Origin: Antrodiella citrinella
Taxonomy: Eukaryota > Basidiomycota > Agaricomycetes > Polyporales > Steccherinaceae
DNA: 64,000 nucleotides
NCBI GenBank assembly: GCA_004802725.1
Contig: SGPM01000111.1
Span: 1 to 64,000 of the forward strand
Reading direction: 5' to 3'
The position numbers and the translations under genes were made by a program. Below, piece by piece: positions 49,201-59,831 of this stretch; position 1 is the first letter of the stretch; each line of letters begins with the position of its first letter. The notes beneath the pieces are model-generated. The model made no database searches and was not told the DNA's origin. It worked only from the letters and a program-made list of their open reading frames with translations.

Positions 49201-49352
49201 CTTGTCTTTACCGGAGTCGGCGACCTGCGAGTAGGTGGTGGTGGGGTGCCATCGTCCAGTTCTCCTTCCTCTGGCGAAGATGTAGCCTGCCGTTTGTTGG
49301 GTCGTGAGCCGACCGGCGTGGGTGCGCTGCGTTTTGCGGGAGTCGATAGCAT
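46267..49352 (-). CDS. BUR1: Cyclin-dependent kinase BUR1/CDK9 with RS-rich N-terminus
   Basis: Kinase of P-TEFb type that phosphorylates RNA polymerase II CTD and Spt5 for elongation. The first 400 residues are disordered and rich in Arg, Ser, Asp and Pro ([40 protein letters not shown]). The kinase domain follows: [14 protein letters not shown] (Gly loop), MVALKRIL (Lys), the PITALRE-like helix [23 protein letters not shown] (catalytic loop, Asp), ADFGLARAY (DFG), [20 protein letters not shown] (T-loop), [40 protein letters not shown]. The C-terminal tail is rich in His, Pro and Gly and ends in RGG-type repeats ([20 protein letters not shown]). About 880 residues. The helix PVTALRE and the absence of cyclin domains favour BUR1/CDK9 over CTK1/CDK12, although the RS-rich N-terminus is reminiscent of CDK12. 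Confidence 0.92.
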
Positions 49353-49898
49353 CTAGAGTAGCGACCAAATGCTCGCTGATGTGGCTGCAATGGTCTTTGA
49401 GAGAGAGGAATCAGGATTTAGTTGAAAGTAGAGAATGGCTGTAAAGGAAGAGAGGTAAGCGCTAGGCGCCAGCAACATGCATACTCGCGCTTGCACATAT
49501 TCCCACGCTGGACTATGGACCTCGGCACTGGCACTGGCAGAAACAAACATCTTGCAGTTGTACTTGGGAGTCCGGACACGGGAGTGCGCAAAGTTACCAT
49601 TCACATCATGAGATACATTGACCATGAAAAAAGGATTACGAGTGTCCATGACGAGAAGATGTGATGCATTGTCGTGAATGTCTAAGTATTCCGCATTCCC
49701 GCCAGCCGGCTGCGACTCTGAGTCCGTGACCACGCTCGGCGTTGAGCAAGGACAAGGAAAACTTGAAGTATAGTTTGGTCCAATGTTATGAATTTGCAGA
49801 TTGAATTTCCGTATGAGAGGCACCAAAATAGAGCTCAGAAAACTCAGGATATGTCGTGATAATTTCATCCGTTGACCTTCCAAAGTCCTCCGAGTCAT
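49353..49898 (-). CDS. Possible 181-residue protein ending directly at the BUR1 start
   Basis: An open frame with an ATG at 49898 runs 181 codons to a TAG at 49355-49353; the BUR1 ATG is the very next triplet. The text (DSESQPAGGNAEYLDIHDNA, ASHLLVMDTRNPFFMVNVSH) reads like protein but matches nothing I know. There is no signal peptide; a hydrophobic stretch lies near the start (ILSFLSSILVPLIRKF). It may be a gene, an upstream open frame in the BUR1 leader, or chance. Its length is unusual for chance at this base composition. Confidence 0.3.
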   Translation of the reverse strand: MTRRTLEGQRMKLSRHILSFLSSILVPLIRKFNLQIHNIGPNYTSSFPCPCSTPSVVTDSESQPAGGNAEYLDIHDNASHLLVMDTRNPFFMVNVSHDVNGNFAHSRVRTPKYNCKMFVSASASAEVHSPAWEYVQARVCMLLAPSAYLSSFTAILYFQLNPDSSLSKTIAATSASIWSLL

Positions 49899-50150
49899 GT
49901 CTGCTTTTCTTCAGGATGTTCATCTGGATATGGTACCCTGTACAATGCGAGGGTTAATAACAGCGTACACGGCATATGATAAGCATCGTACCGAGAAGGA
50001 CAGTACTACAAATCCCGAACTGAAGGTTTCCAATCGGTATAAACACCATCGTGGAAAATTTAGGCACGCACGTGAAGCAGACTCCGGCAAGAGCTGTCTG
50101 GTTCAGCTGAAACATTAACAGGTTTATAAGTTCACCGGCTGAAAGTGAAT

Positions 50151-51178
50151 TTATATATCAGTAAACAGGGTATAGGAGAGAAAGCTGGTTGTACCAAGGG
50201 TGAGTCCGTAGGTCCACGATCCATCCCGCACCACGGTGTGTAAAATTGTATGCCCGCCAAATCGACGGTCGACGCTCCGAGTCAGGAAGTTCGCAGCTGT
50301 CAGAATGAAGAGCGTAGTTTGGAATAATAAGGAAGCAAGGCTGAAAGATCGTATCATAATCAGCATCTCGCCTCTCCCAAGTGCTGTCTTCGTACCAACA
50401 GGCTAGATATATTGGGGGAGACTTGATAACCAAGCATCCAGGTGTCATTTCCATACCGGGGATTGTCTTCACCACAGAGTATATCATCACCAATTTCTCG
50501 AGTGCGAAGAGTGTTACCACAAAAGAGCAGCTTTTCGGTAGTAGATGACATAGACTGAGATAGGGCTCATAAGCACCGCTTACCGGACCATTGCTTGAGT
50601 ACTGTTACTCACCTCGAAGAATCAAAAGCGACTCAACGACCTATATCAGCGATAACATTGTAGCGGCTTGGTAAATAAGCCATCCGCGACATCCAGAGAG
50701 TGAGAACTGGATTTCGTTTTGCAAGCCGACGATGGTCAACATGACACCCAGCCTAAATTCGCGCGCAAACTTTGAATCCAGTCCAGGCGAAATCTAACTC
50801 GGTTGCTCACCCTGTTGCTATCATTGGAAGATATCGCAAATATAGGTATATCCATTTGACCCAGACATTTTTTTCTCTGCATGATGATAGTCGGTCAACC
50901 TCTAATATGCGTACAGTTGAGGACATCCGAACCGCCACACATATTCCACCTTGAACGCAAAACGTGGTATTAGCACGTTGAGCATCAAAGGACGTCATCT
51001 TAGATTCCTACCTCGTCAGAGATGTTGATCAATGTGTCCCATACAATAATCGTGATACCGGCTACTGTTGGATCTTGTAGTCAAATCTTTGCACTGACGG
51101 AAGTGCAAAAAGCGTACCTTCCTCGAGACTCAGTGAGAACACTGGGGCCGCTGTGTTTGTCGGATGGACCAGCAACAT
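50151..51178 (-). pseudogene. Broken DUF6533 seven-helix membrane protein gene
   Basis: The N-terminal half splices cleanly: MLLVHPTNTAAPVFSLSLEE, then VAGITIIVWDTLINISDEVE and YVWREKNVWVKWIYLYLRYL, the conserved start of Agaricomycete DUF6533 proteins (D-x-L-x-x-x-x-DE-V-x-Y-x-W). The next exon reads NEIQFSLSGCRGWLIYQAAT, MLSLI, then an in-frame TAG, then VVESLLILR, which continues the family pattern. After the next intron VYVIYYRKAALL runs into a one-base frame shift before VVTLFALEKLVMIYSVVKTI. The C-terminal family block is still recognisable (LHTVVRDGSWTYGLTLGTTS near 50200-50260, stop at 50151). One stop and one shift make a working product unlikely. The only escape would be an intron ending at the TAG's ag with a weak donor. 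Confidence 0.75.
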
Positions 51179-51933
51179 GGCCGTAGAAAGACAAGCAAGA
51201 GCTCATGCACACGACAAGCGCATCGCGCAGCCAGTTGTTACATATTCAAGGAGCCTGTGGGAAATCAGATTACTGACACCACCGATCATTATGGTCGTGG
51301 CTGATCTGCCAGAAGTTGGAGGGTTTCGGAGAAGACCTGTAATTCACGCCGATCAATGACAACTTGGTGATGGCATGTGTCATATATGCCGTAGTGAGGG
51401 ATTGTGACAGCTGGCGGTAGATCGCCTTGCGTCGTGAGCGTGAAGTTGAAGTGACTAAGTAAGTTGAGTAAGGGAGAGTAGTAGGTGGGAGAAAGATCAT
51501 GGTACTCAATTGTTGGGTAAGAGATGCCTTATCAACATGCATGCACATCCATGACGCATGATGACCTATTCTCAGTCCGGGGGTCGCTCTAGGTTTGACT
51601 CGGAGACGGAGAAAAGACGGAGGACAACAGATGGCAGCAATGGCGTGGGTGCTGGTAGCGCTTGAGTTCTTCCAATATTTTTAGGATCGTACTTCAAATG
51701 GCACGAAAGGAAACCGTACAACTTGAACCTCAGCATGTCGTCAAAGAAAATAGATCCGCAGACGCTGCTCCGAAGCAGATCACTGTCGAGAAAGCTGCCA
51801 GTTCCTGCGGAAAAGCTTTTGTTTGTCCGTGTTTAAAACGGAAGCCTTTGAGCAACACGTACAAACATCAGCTTATCGACGCAGTCTCAGAACACGTACG
51901 ACTGTCAGTGTCTCACCGTCAACGCGACTATTC
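51179..51933 (+). other. Intergenic region and leader of the sphingolipid desaturase, with an overlapping upstream frame
   Basis: An open frame starts at ATG 51698 (MARKETVQLEPQHVVKENRS) and ends with TGA 51935-51937, overlapping the desaturase ATG as ATGA. If the transcript starts upstream of 51698, this 79-codon frame would be translated first. No other gene is seen between 51179 and 51697. Confidence 0.4.
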
Positions 51934-53329
51934 ATGACAGGCACTCAAGAGCCGATAAAGTTGAGCCCCGGAGCTGGTGAGTTAATTCTCTGCTTTTTAC
52001 AGTGATTTTATTGACGCGTTTGTATCAGATTTCAGCTTGTATGGCGGGGCTGAATCGTTTGCCGAGGGTCGGTCACCGCGTAGGACAACAATTGCATCGG
52101 AGAGCGTGAAAGATGACGGAAAGACACACTTTGGACCCCCTCAAGACCCCTCAGATTTCTTGTGGTTGTTGACAGAAGAGCCTCATCGCAGTAGAAGAAT
52201 GGCGATCTTGAAGGCTCATCCTGAGGTGCGTGGATTGATTGATGTATAGTGCTTCATTGTCTGATTTGCGACACTTGTAGGTCACAAAGCTCATGGGTCA
52301 CGAACCTCTTACGAAGTTCGTCGTGTTTGGTGTCGTTGCCCTGCAAGTTTCGCTCGCCATCATGCTCCGACACACGCGTCCGTTGTCCCCTCTCTTCATC
52401 ACCTGTGCCTATGTGATCGGTGGCACCGCCAACCACAACCTATTCTTGGCCATTCATGAAATCACCCACAACCTGGCCTTCAAGGGTATCGCAGTCAACA
52501 AAGCGTTGGCCATCTTTGCTAACCTCCCCATTGGTATTCCGTACTCTGCGGCGTTCAAGGTGCGTGATGACAATTTGTCACAAATGACAGGGCGGGAACA
52601 TAACTTTCTACCTATTCTTACAGAAGTATCACATTGAACACCACAAGCAACTAGGTGAAGATGGTGTCGATACCGACCTTCCATCTCGTCTTGAGCTGCT
52701 TTGTCTGAACAACGTCCTTGGGAAAGTCTTCTTCGCAACGTTCCAAATTTTGTTCTATGCTCTTCGACCCACGTTCGTTCGGGCACAGCAGCTGACAACT
52801 TGGCATTACCTAAACATCGTGGCCCAGCTCGTATTCGATTACGTGTTGGTGAAGTCCTTCGGTGTCCGTCCTCTCATTTACCTCATCACGTCTAGTTTCT
52901 TCGCTGGTAGCCTCCACCCTCTGGCTGGCCACTTCATTGCTGAGCATTATGTCTGGGATGGCCTTGAGCAGGAGACTTACTCCTACTATGGTCCTCTCAA
53001 CGTGCTTGCTTACAACGTACGTTCTTTTCACGTGTCTTGATTTCTCATGCTGATCAGAGATCATGTTACCTTAGGTTGGCTATCACAACGAACATCACGA
53101 CTTCCCCTCCGTTCCTTGGACCCGTCTTCCTGCGCTCCGTGCGCTCGCACCCGAGTTCTACGACACTATTCCCTCACATCCTTCATGGCCCATGGTGACC
53201 ATTAACTTCATCAGGGACAAAGAGGCTGGTATCTTTGCTAGGGCCAAGCGGTTGACTAAGGATAAGAGGTTGTCGGAAGCAGCTAAGGCAGCAAAGGCTG
53301 AGGTTAAGTCTAACGAATCTGATGAATAG
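51934..53329 (+). CDS. DES1-like: Sphingolipid delta-4 desaturase (dihydroceramide desaturase)
   Basis: Introduces the 4,5-trans double bond into dihydroceramide on the way to fungal glucosylceramides; a di-iron membrane enzyme of the endoplasmic reticulum. About five exons give about 387 residues. Begins MTGTQEPIKLSPGADFSLYG. The Lipid_DES domain starts at DFLWLLTEEPHRSRRMAILK, then GHEPLTKFVVFGVVALQVSL. The three histidine boxes are intact: AIHEITHNLAF (HEITH), KKYHIEHHKQLG (HIEHH) and GYHNEHHDFPS (NEHHD). The membrane segments VIGGTANHNLFLAIHE and VRPLIYLITSSFFAGSLHPL fit the fold. The C-terminal tail is Lys/Ala-rich (KRLSEAAKAAKAEVKSNESD). The start is the first ATG that splices in phase into the conserved domain. 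It may be under control of an overlapping upstream frame. Confidence 0.95.
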
Positions 53330-53624
53330 AGAGCCATGAACTAGAATCTGGAATCGCTGGAATTGATAGCACAGTGCTCCTTCATAATACCACTGACCTC
53401 GTATATCAATTTCAAAATCAGTAAACTATCGACTCTTTACGCACGCACCATCGTGTGCATATGTACGATAAGAACTTCTTCGCAGAGCCGGCCACTTCTG
53501 AAAGACCAAACCCTTTAGGGGAAGTGGCTTCAAGTTGAACGTTGACCTTAAGCTTCACACTGACGGTGATAGCGCGCTGAAGGCAGCAAACCCTCGGTTT
53601 TAAACACACTGCAAAGCGCGACAA

Positions 53625-54462
53625 ATGGCTAACGTTCCACCTGGTGTTGTCCACAACGTGCCTCTAGTTGAGGTCGCGTCTGGAGGACATGATAAGGAGT
53701 GGAACGCGTACACAAAAACTAAGCAATACACGAACGCGTTCATCAAGCAAGATGGAAAAGTGAGTCAATGTCGCCCTCTTGCCATGTATGTTGATGACAT
53801 TGAAAATCTCGGTGTAGATTTTACTCGGGTACAAGAAGAGAGGTATTGGTCAAGGCTTGTAAGTCTTCGTCTCCTTCCTCGAGTGACATCTCTCCAGAAC
53901 TGTCAGTGACCTGCGATTGCCAAGATTCAACGGATTTGGTGGGAAAGTCGAGCCTGGAGAAACTCCCCTACAGGCAGCTGTGCGAGAATTGCAGGTATGA
54001 TATGACTTTTGGATTCTCAAACACGCTCAAAACATTTGATTAGGAGGAAGCAGGGGTAGATGCACCGCTGCGACCGTGTGGTAAATTGTTCTTTCATGTT
54101 CCAAGTATCGAAACCGCGTTCGACATCCACCTGTTCACTGCGGAAACATATGCCGGGACAATCATAGAGTAAGCCGATCATCTACTTCAAGTTCCACTCG
54201 TTCGGCCGTGACTCATGAGCTCATGATCATAATTATGATCAGAACCGACGAAATGCGGCCACAGTGGTTCTCCACGTCAGCGGCACCGTCCTCTCAAACA
54301 GCGAATGAAGCACCTTTACAACCCATCCCATATAATCAAATGTGGGCAGACGATATATATTGGTTGCCTCTCCTGCTTGCGGACCAAAAGTTTGCTGGAC
54401 GAGCAGACTTTGCAGACGAAAACGTTATGACGAGGTACTGGTTTGGGAAAGAAGTTGCATAG
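53625..54462 (+). CDS. NUDIX hydrolase, MTH1-like oxidised purine triphosphatase
   Basis: Cleaves 8-oxo-dGTP or related damaged nucleotides to monophosphates, keeping them out of DNA. Exon 1 starts MANVPPGVVHNVPLVEVASG and ends NAFIKQDGK. Exon 2 gives ILLGYKKRGIGQGL. Exon 3 gives FNGFGGKVEPGE...AAVRELQ, and the next exon completes the NUDIX box with EEAGVDA (G-x5-E-x7-REL-x-EE-x-G-V). Later text (FFHVPSIETAFDIHLFTAET, DEMRPQWFS, MWADDIYWLPLLLADQKFAG) matches the MTH1 order, where the WADD...W block sits in the purine pocket. About 210 residues. The N-terminus is some 40 residues longer than human MTH1, without a clear targeting signal. Confidence 0.92.
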
Positions 54463-54575
54463 ATCTAGAATTACAACAGGGTAGAAGGAGGTAGACCAGG
54501 TATAGGACCAGGTATAGAACATCCAAAGCTTGAGAAAGTCACATCGACTCATGGTAAAAGAAACAGAGGTACATA

Positions 54576-56074
54576 TCATGCGAGAGACTTATCCAGCAGA
54601 TCGAGCGCGATATCAGCAGTACCCCATGAAGATTGGTATCCTCCACCTGCATGCCTGTTTCGTCAAAAAACATCAGCAAGTCCTACACGTCAATACAGAG
54701 CTCTGTACTCACCCGTAATTGAACACCACGGGGATCTTACCCTTTGCACCTGGCACCCAATCCACGTCCAACCTGACACCACCCTTGCGAGAAGGTCTAA
54801 ATCCGCATCCCTCCTCGATCACGATAGATCGTAGGTCATCGACAGTGGGAGCACGTTGGGCGCGGATCTCTTCAGGCGCAAGATCAGGACAAAGTGCGAG
54901 AGCACGCTGCAAGATTTCAAGCGTAGTCTCGGGACGTGCGACAGGATACCTGGAAATAGGTTAGTGGTGAGGAGAAAACACGCAACACTATTGCGGTATC
55001 TTACCAGTCGTTCTCTTCTTTGGTCCCACCAACTATGACCTGGATGGAATCACATCAAGATGCTGTATCTTGAAATAGATTTGAGTGAAATAGTACATAC
55101 GTCTCCTGAACGCCTGGGGATGATGTACGTCCACAGACCATCTGCCAAATGACTCGCCGTCTTGCCGGTCTTGATCCACGGAGCTCTCAACATGACCACC
55201 TGTCCTCTGGTCGGGTAAACATTCTTGTCTTCCACGCCTCCCAGAGTCCTTGCGCCCAGCCCGGGACAAGCTACAATGGCATCAACGTGAGGTCCCTTCC
55301 CGGCTCTGGAGGATGTGAAGACGTGGCCCCCTCCCTGTGCGATCTGACTGATGTGCTGTACAGATGCGCGTACGATGGTGCCCCCTCGCGCAAGGAAGCG
55401 AGAGAGGAGATAGTTGCAGTAGACGGGGGTGTCGATGGTGACCGTGGTGAATGAAGCACCTGTCTTGGCTCCGTCAATGAGGTTGCTCTCTGGAAGGGGT
55501 TTAAACTGCAACCGTGTCAGATTAGAATCATGAAAAACCGAAATCATGGGCTAGCATACGTTTGGCATCCAATCCAAGTGTGTGTCGCGACCGTCGTAGT
55601 AGTAATCCGTCTGCTCGAGCCGTAAAAAGGAACCCTCAGCCTCTCCGCCTTGTTGAGAGAGGTCCCACATAACTTTGAACGTGGCTATGTCTACGGCTAA
55701 AAGAAATGCTTTGACTCGTAGATCATCGTCTGAGATCAGGTGGAGCTACCTTCCTGTTTCTTGTCGCCGTCGGCGTGGCTGACATGATGTGCCCCCTGCA
55801 CGATGCATGAATAATTATATTCGAGCCAAAGGAAAATGCGAGAGACTTACAGCCCAAAGACTTGTATACCGGATCGTTTTCGGATCGCTTGGGAATGTTT
55901 CTGCTACAATGGTGACGCTGTAGCCCCCCTTCTCTTGAATCTTTACGGCAGTTGTCAAACCTACCACACCTGTGAAAATTGACAGCGTTATGAGTACGCG
56001 ATTATTGAAAACGGACCGAAGGGTATACCTGCACCAATGACGACGATGTGCTTGGAAGATTCTCGGGCGGACAT
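54576..56074 (-). CDS. DAO-like: D-amino-acid oxidase (FAD)
   Basis: Oxidises D-amino acids to 2-oxo acids, ammonia and hydrogen peroxide, or D-Asp if it is the DASPO branch. Begins MSARESSKHIVVIGAGVVGL with the Rossmann GxGxxG split by an intron, then TTAVKIQEKGGYSVTIVAET. Further marks: SLWAGAHHVSHADG, DWMPNFKPLP, GASFTTVTIDTPVYCNYLLS, IVACPGLGARTLGGVEDKNV, YPTRGQVVMLRAPW, WTYIIPRRSGDVIVGGTKEE, GCGFRPSRKGGVRLDVDW (substrate Arg), and VVFNYGGGYQSSWGTADIAL at the end. About seven exons and 390 residues. It stops at LLDKSLA, without the SKL-type ending that sends most DAOs to peroxisomes. Convergent with the NUDIX gene, 113 bases apart. Confidence 0.93.
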
Positions 56075-57447
56075 GATGTTATGCTAGGAGGTTGTGAGTT
56101 GACACTGAGTCCTGCTATCCTTCAACGATTTCGCCCCGTATTTATGTCAAACTGAGGGTCAGTATAGACAGCACATGTGAGCACAGGACAACGTTCATTT
56201 GACAGTCATGAACAAGATCGACTCGGAATATAGTTTGGGCGACTGGCAGTGTATACGTACCGGGAGTACCTTACATGGTAGCTCAAGTCAGATAAAGGTA
56301 TGACTCTATGAGGCTAGAATGAGTGAAAGCCACACGTACTGCAATCAATCAACCTAGAAAGATATCGATAAATATCGACTAGGATGCTCGGTTTGAGATA
56401 CTAGTGAATCTTTGAATACGGATTTGACAGTGCTTTTCAATATGTGCGATAAAGCTGCACAGCCTTGAGTACGAAGCAGAGGTCGTGCGATATACATAGT
56501 ACTACGTGAATTATGTCTCAAGCAGATCCGCCGCATTTCCGTCGCGCATAGGTCATGATACATGAGTTCCACGTCTCAAAGTGTCAAGTAACACCCCGAA
56601 CCCGTACATGACAGTGGGACATCTAGTGAAGGAGGATATTTGGATGACACTCCCGTCTAGAGGGCGATGGCCTTCTACGCTTTGCCCACCCGGGCCCAGG
56701 GTATAAGTCGCGTCAAAGTACAATGATCCGATTGACACAGGATCTTGCAAGGTTGATGACGATCGAAGAAGGACATACATACTTCAGCGCTGATGCTGAA
56801 TGCGTCATATCGCACTGTAGTCCGGGTTCGGTGTTGAAAATGGGGGAGTGTGTGTGTACGAAGCCAGACGACACTGGCTCAGCCCACGACATGCTGCTGC
56901 ACAGTCGCCTTACCGTCAGCAAGGTTTGTACAAAGTCGTGCAATACTTCAAACGCACCTGAAAAACAGCAGTCTCGTGCTGCCAAGCTTTTGTTCCAGCT
57001 GCGGGAACAGCCTTCGTATCGGCGTGCTGCCCGGTCTGGGAGAACACACATTTAACGCATGCCATACTTCAAGCCGCACCTCCGCGTGAGAGTATAATGA
57101 AACTGTATTGTGCAGAGGTAAAAACAAGAATACAGCGAATGTAGCTCACACCACTATCTAGAAGTCCATCATTGCGACTAAAGTCGCGTAAAGCTGCTAG
57201 CGAAAGCGGATCCCCGTGAAGGTCTGATATGTGCCAGCGAATAATGGCTCCCTTCGCATTGAGTATGTTGTGGGAGGGGAGTGATAAGGTGCTGGCACAA
57301 ACGGACAGAGAAAAAAAAGAGACGCGACCTTTTGTAGTGCACCGGTATTTGCCGATAGAGCCGAAGCAATGACGTAATCGAGAGTCATGGTTGCCGCGGC
57401 TTACTTATAAGCAGAGAGCGCATAGTCCGAGTTTCGCGCAGCTCCCC
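56075..57447. other. 1.37 kb divergent intergenic region
   Basis: Separates D-amino-acid oxidase (minus) from the Ysc84/SH3 gene (plus). Between 56713 and 57055 both strands are open for about 110 codons (plus ATG at 56723, MIRLTQDLARLMTIEEGHTY). I see no family in either, and two opposed open frames of equal length suggest base composition rather than a gene. Confidence 0.45.
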
Positions 57448-59491
57448 ATGAAACTCAACACCCCTCTTCCACAACCTCTTCCGAAAGAATGCCAAAAGGC
57501 ATCTAAAATATGTATGCAATGTGCTCGTCGCTGTTGTACTCGACGTGCAAAACTGACCCGATGTTTCATAGTCAGGTCGTTCGTAGACGGCGCGAACAAT
57601 GGTCTCGACGGCGTAAGCACAAGTTATTCTTTCGTCGCGGATTCACAGTTGGACTGGTTTCGCTGGCACTTTAGATCATCCCCCGGAGTGTCCTCGAGGG
57701 CGCGAGAGGATTCGCTATCTTTACCGTGTTCAAGGCGGGCTTCCTATTCTCTGCTCGGGCCGGAAGCGGTGTAGTGATAGCGCGGCTGGACGATGGAAGT
57801 ACGTGCCCTATGATCCTCCTCCGAAGAGATATGAAGTATTCTGAGCATCGTGACCCACGTAGCATGGTCGGCACCTAGCGCTATCGGTACGGCCGGCGTC
57901 GGGTTCGGCGGTCAGGCAGGAGCGGAGATGACGGATTTCCTTGTGGTTCTTAACTCGCGTGCGGTACGTATCATCACTCGCTCACATTTACACCACACGG
58001 CTGGTCACTCAGTGTATACCTGTATCTACGGATCTTGCTGAACACTCCCTTTCCTAGGCTGTGGTAAGTCAAACCTAGGAGACACCTCCATCTCTGGCAA
58101 ATGACTCAGGTCTCATCTTTAGAGGTCGTTCATGTCCGCCGGTTCAATCACGTTAGGCGGCAATCTCAGTATAGCTGTTGGGCCCTTGGGCCGGAATGGT
58201 GAAGCCACGGGTTCTTTGAATACTGGCGGGAAGTTGGCTGCTATGTTAGTATCGAGCTCTGGTACAGTTATCTCTGTTTATTGGGTACTTACAACTCGGT
58301 CGCATTACAGGTACAGTTACTCGAAAACACGCGGGCTATTTGGTGGCATCTCCCTCGAAGGTTCAGTCATCATGGAACGCCAAGATGCCAACGCTATTGC
58401 TTACCGATCTGATGTAACTGCGCGAATGCTACTCAGTGGATCCGTGGATATTCCTGAATGGGCTGGGACTCTCACCCAGACTTTGGAGGACTGTACTGGG
58501 GCTCCCGCTGGTCGTAGATGGGTCCAGGAGCTGGAGGCACACCACACAGGACAACCTGCACGCTCCGGAAGCTACATGTTCAGTGGTTCTTCAAGTCCTG
58601 GACTCAGGAACGGATCAGCAACATTGAAGAAGAAGGAACGTCCTGGATACTTCTCACGGACGAGCTCAAACTCGGGGTTCGATTTCAGAGATCGCAGTCC
58701 AGACAGCCTGTCACCAGGCGTGGACGATGACTTCGACGGACGACCAGCTCTGACTTCAAAGCACTCGTCTGCATCTGCCAAGAAGGCGTCGTCTACCGTA
58801 CCAAATTTCCCGACACAGTTCCATTCTGACTACGTCCCGGACTCCGAACTACGCAAGCACCCCAAGTTAGTCTCATCCCCCACAGAAGACGATGACGACT
58901 ACGTAGACGGATCACCGTTCAACTCTGCTCCTGCCTCCGCCTACAGCCACACTGGCCGTTCTTCCGTCACCCGCGATGCTTCTCACCGACGGTCTGTGAG
59001 TGCGTACACACCGAAGATTTATCCGGCGTATACGGTGTCGCGGGATCGCTCATCGTCGCTTCGATCTGATGGGCCAGACGTAGGGGACGACTATATCGAG
59101 GATCTGGATGGAAGGCCTCCAGTGACTACTGGACAGAAAAGTAAACAACCGGTATTCGTTCCAAACCCAGAGTTATCGAAACCGTTGAAGCCCTCAGACG
59201 GTGTTGCAAGAGCTATCGCATTGTTTGATTTCAATGCAGTTCAGGTGCGATTTCGTGTCACTATTATTTGTCATTATTGATGTCTGACCCCGAACCCTCT
59301 AGGATGGCGATTTGTCTTTCACGAAAGGTCAAGTCATCACCGTCAAGTACATGAACAGCAACACCGATACATGGTACGTCCGTTGATACCTTCTCCCAAT
59401 CTTCTCTGATATTCATTCGCTTTCAAGGTGGCTTGGCAGAGTAGACGGCAGGGAAGGCATCTTCCCTGCCAACTTCGTAGAAGTTGTATGA
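57448..59491 (+). CDS. LSB3-like: Ysc84/SH3YL1-type actin and endocytosis protein
   Basis: Lipid- and actin-binding adaptor of cortical actin patches. The N-terminal SYLF/Ysc84 domain (DUF500) covers about 230 residues: KECQKASKIF, IIPRSVLEGARGFAIFTVFK, AGFLFSARAGSGVVIARLDD, WSAPSAIGTAGVGFGGQAGA, MTDFLVVLNSRAAVRSFMSA, SITLGGNLSIAVGPLGRNGE, YSYSKTRGLFGGISLEGSVI. A Ser/Asp-rich linker follows (58.5-59.2 kb). It closes with one SH3 domain: ARAIALFDFNAVQDGDLSFT, KGQVITV, WWLGRVDGREGIFPANFVEV, with the ALYDY-like, WW and PxNFV positions in place. About 510 residues and eight exons. ATG 57448 gives the family-typical short lead into the SYLF domain. Confidence 0.93.
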
Positions 59492-59831
59492 GATGTGCTC
59501 TCAGCATCGTTTTATGTTGTTTTCTATGGGGCATGGTAACTGTATCTGTACGTGAGCCTAAGATTGTATTTTCCCTTGTATCATCTGTGTATTCCTCATC
59601 CCTTCACGTTATTCCTCCTGTATTGGAAGCAGCTATTTGATTCGAATGCGATTTGGGTGGATTTTGTTTGTACATGTAATATTACAAATTGTGAAATGAG
59701 ACAGGTCTAGTGGTACACATTGTCCCAATGAATGAATATGAGCGTATGACCGGTGAATCGATGACTGGTCAGTAAGATGAGCATGAGGAACAACGCTTCC
59801 GTCAGTAAGAGCTGACAGCCTTCAAACGGCC

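Noticed and set aside
56713..57055. Two opposed open frames of about 110 codons
   Set aside because: Both strands are open over the same bases and neither resembles a family; base composition explains it.
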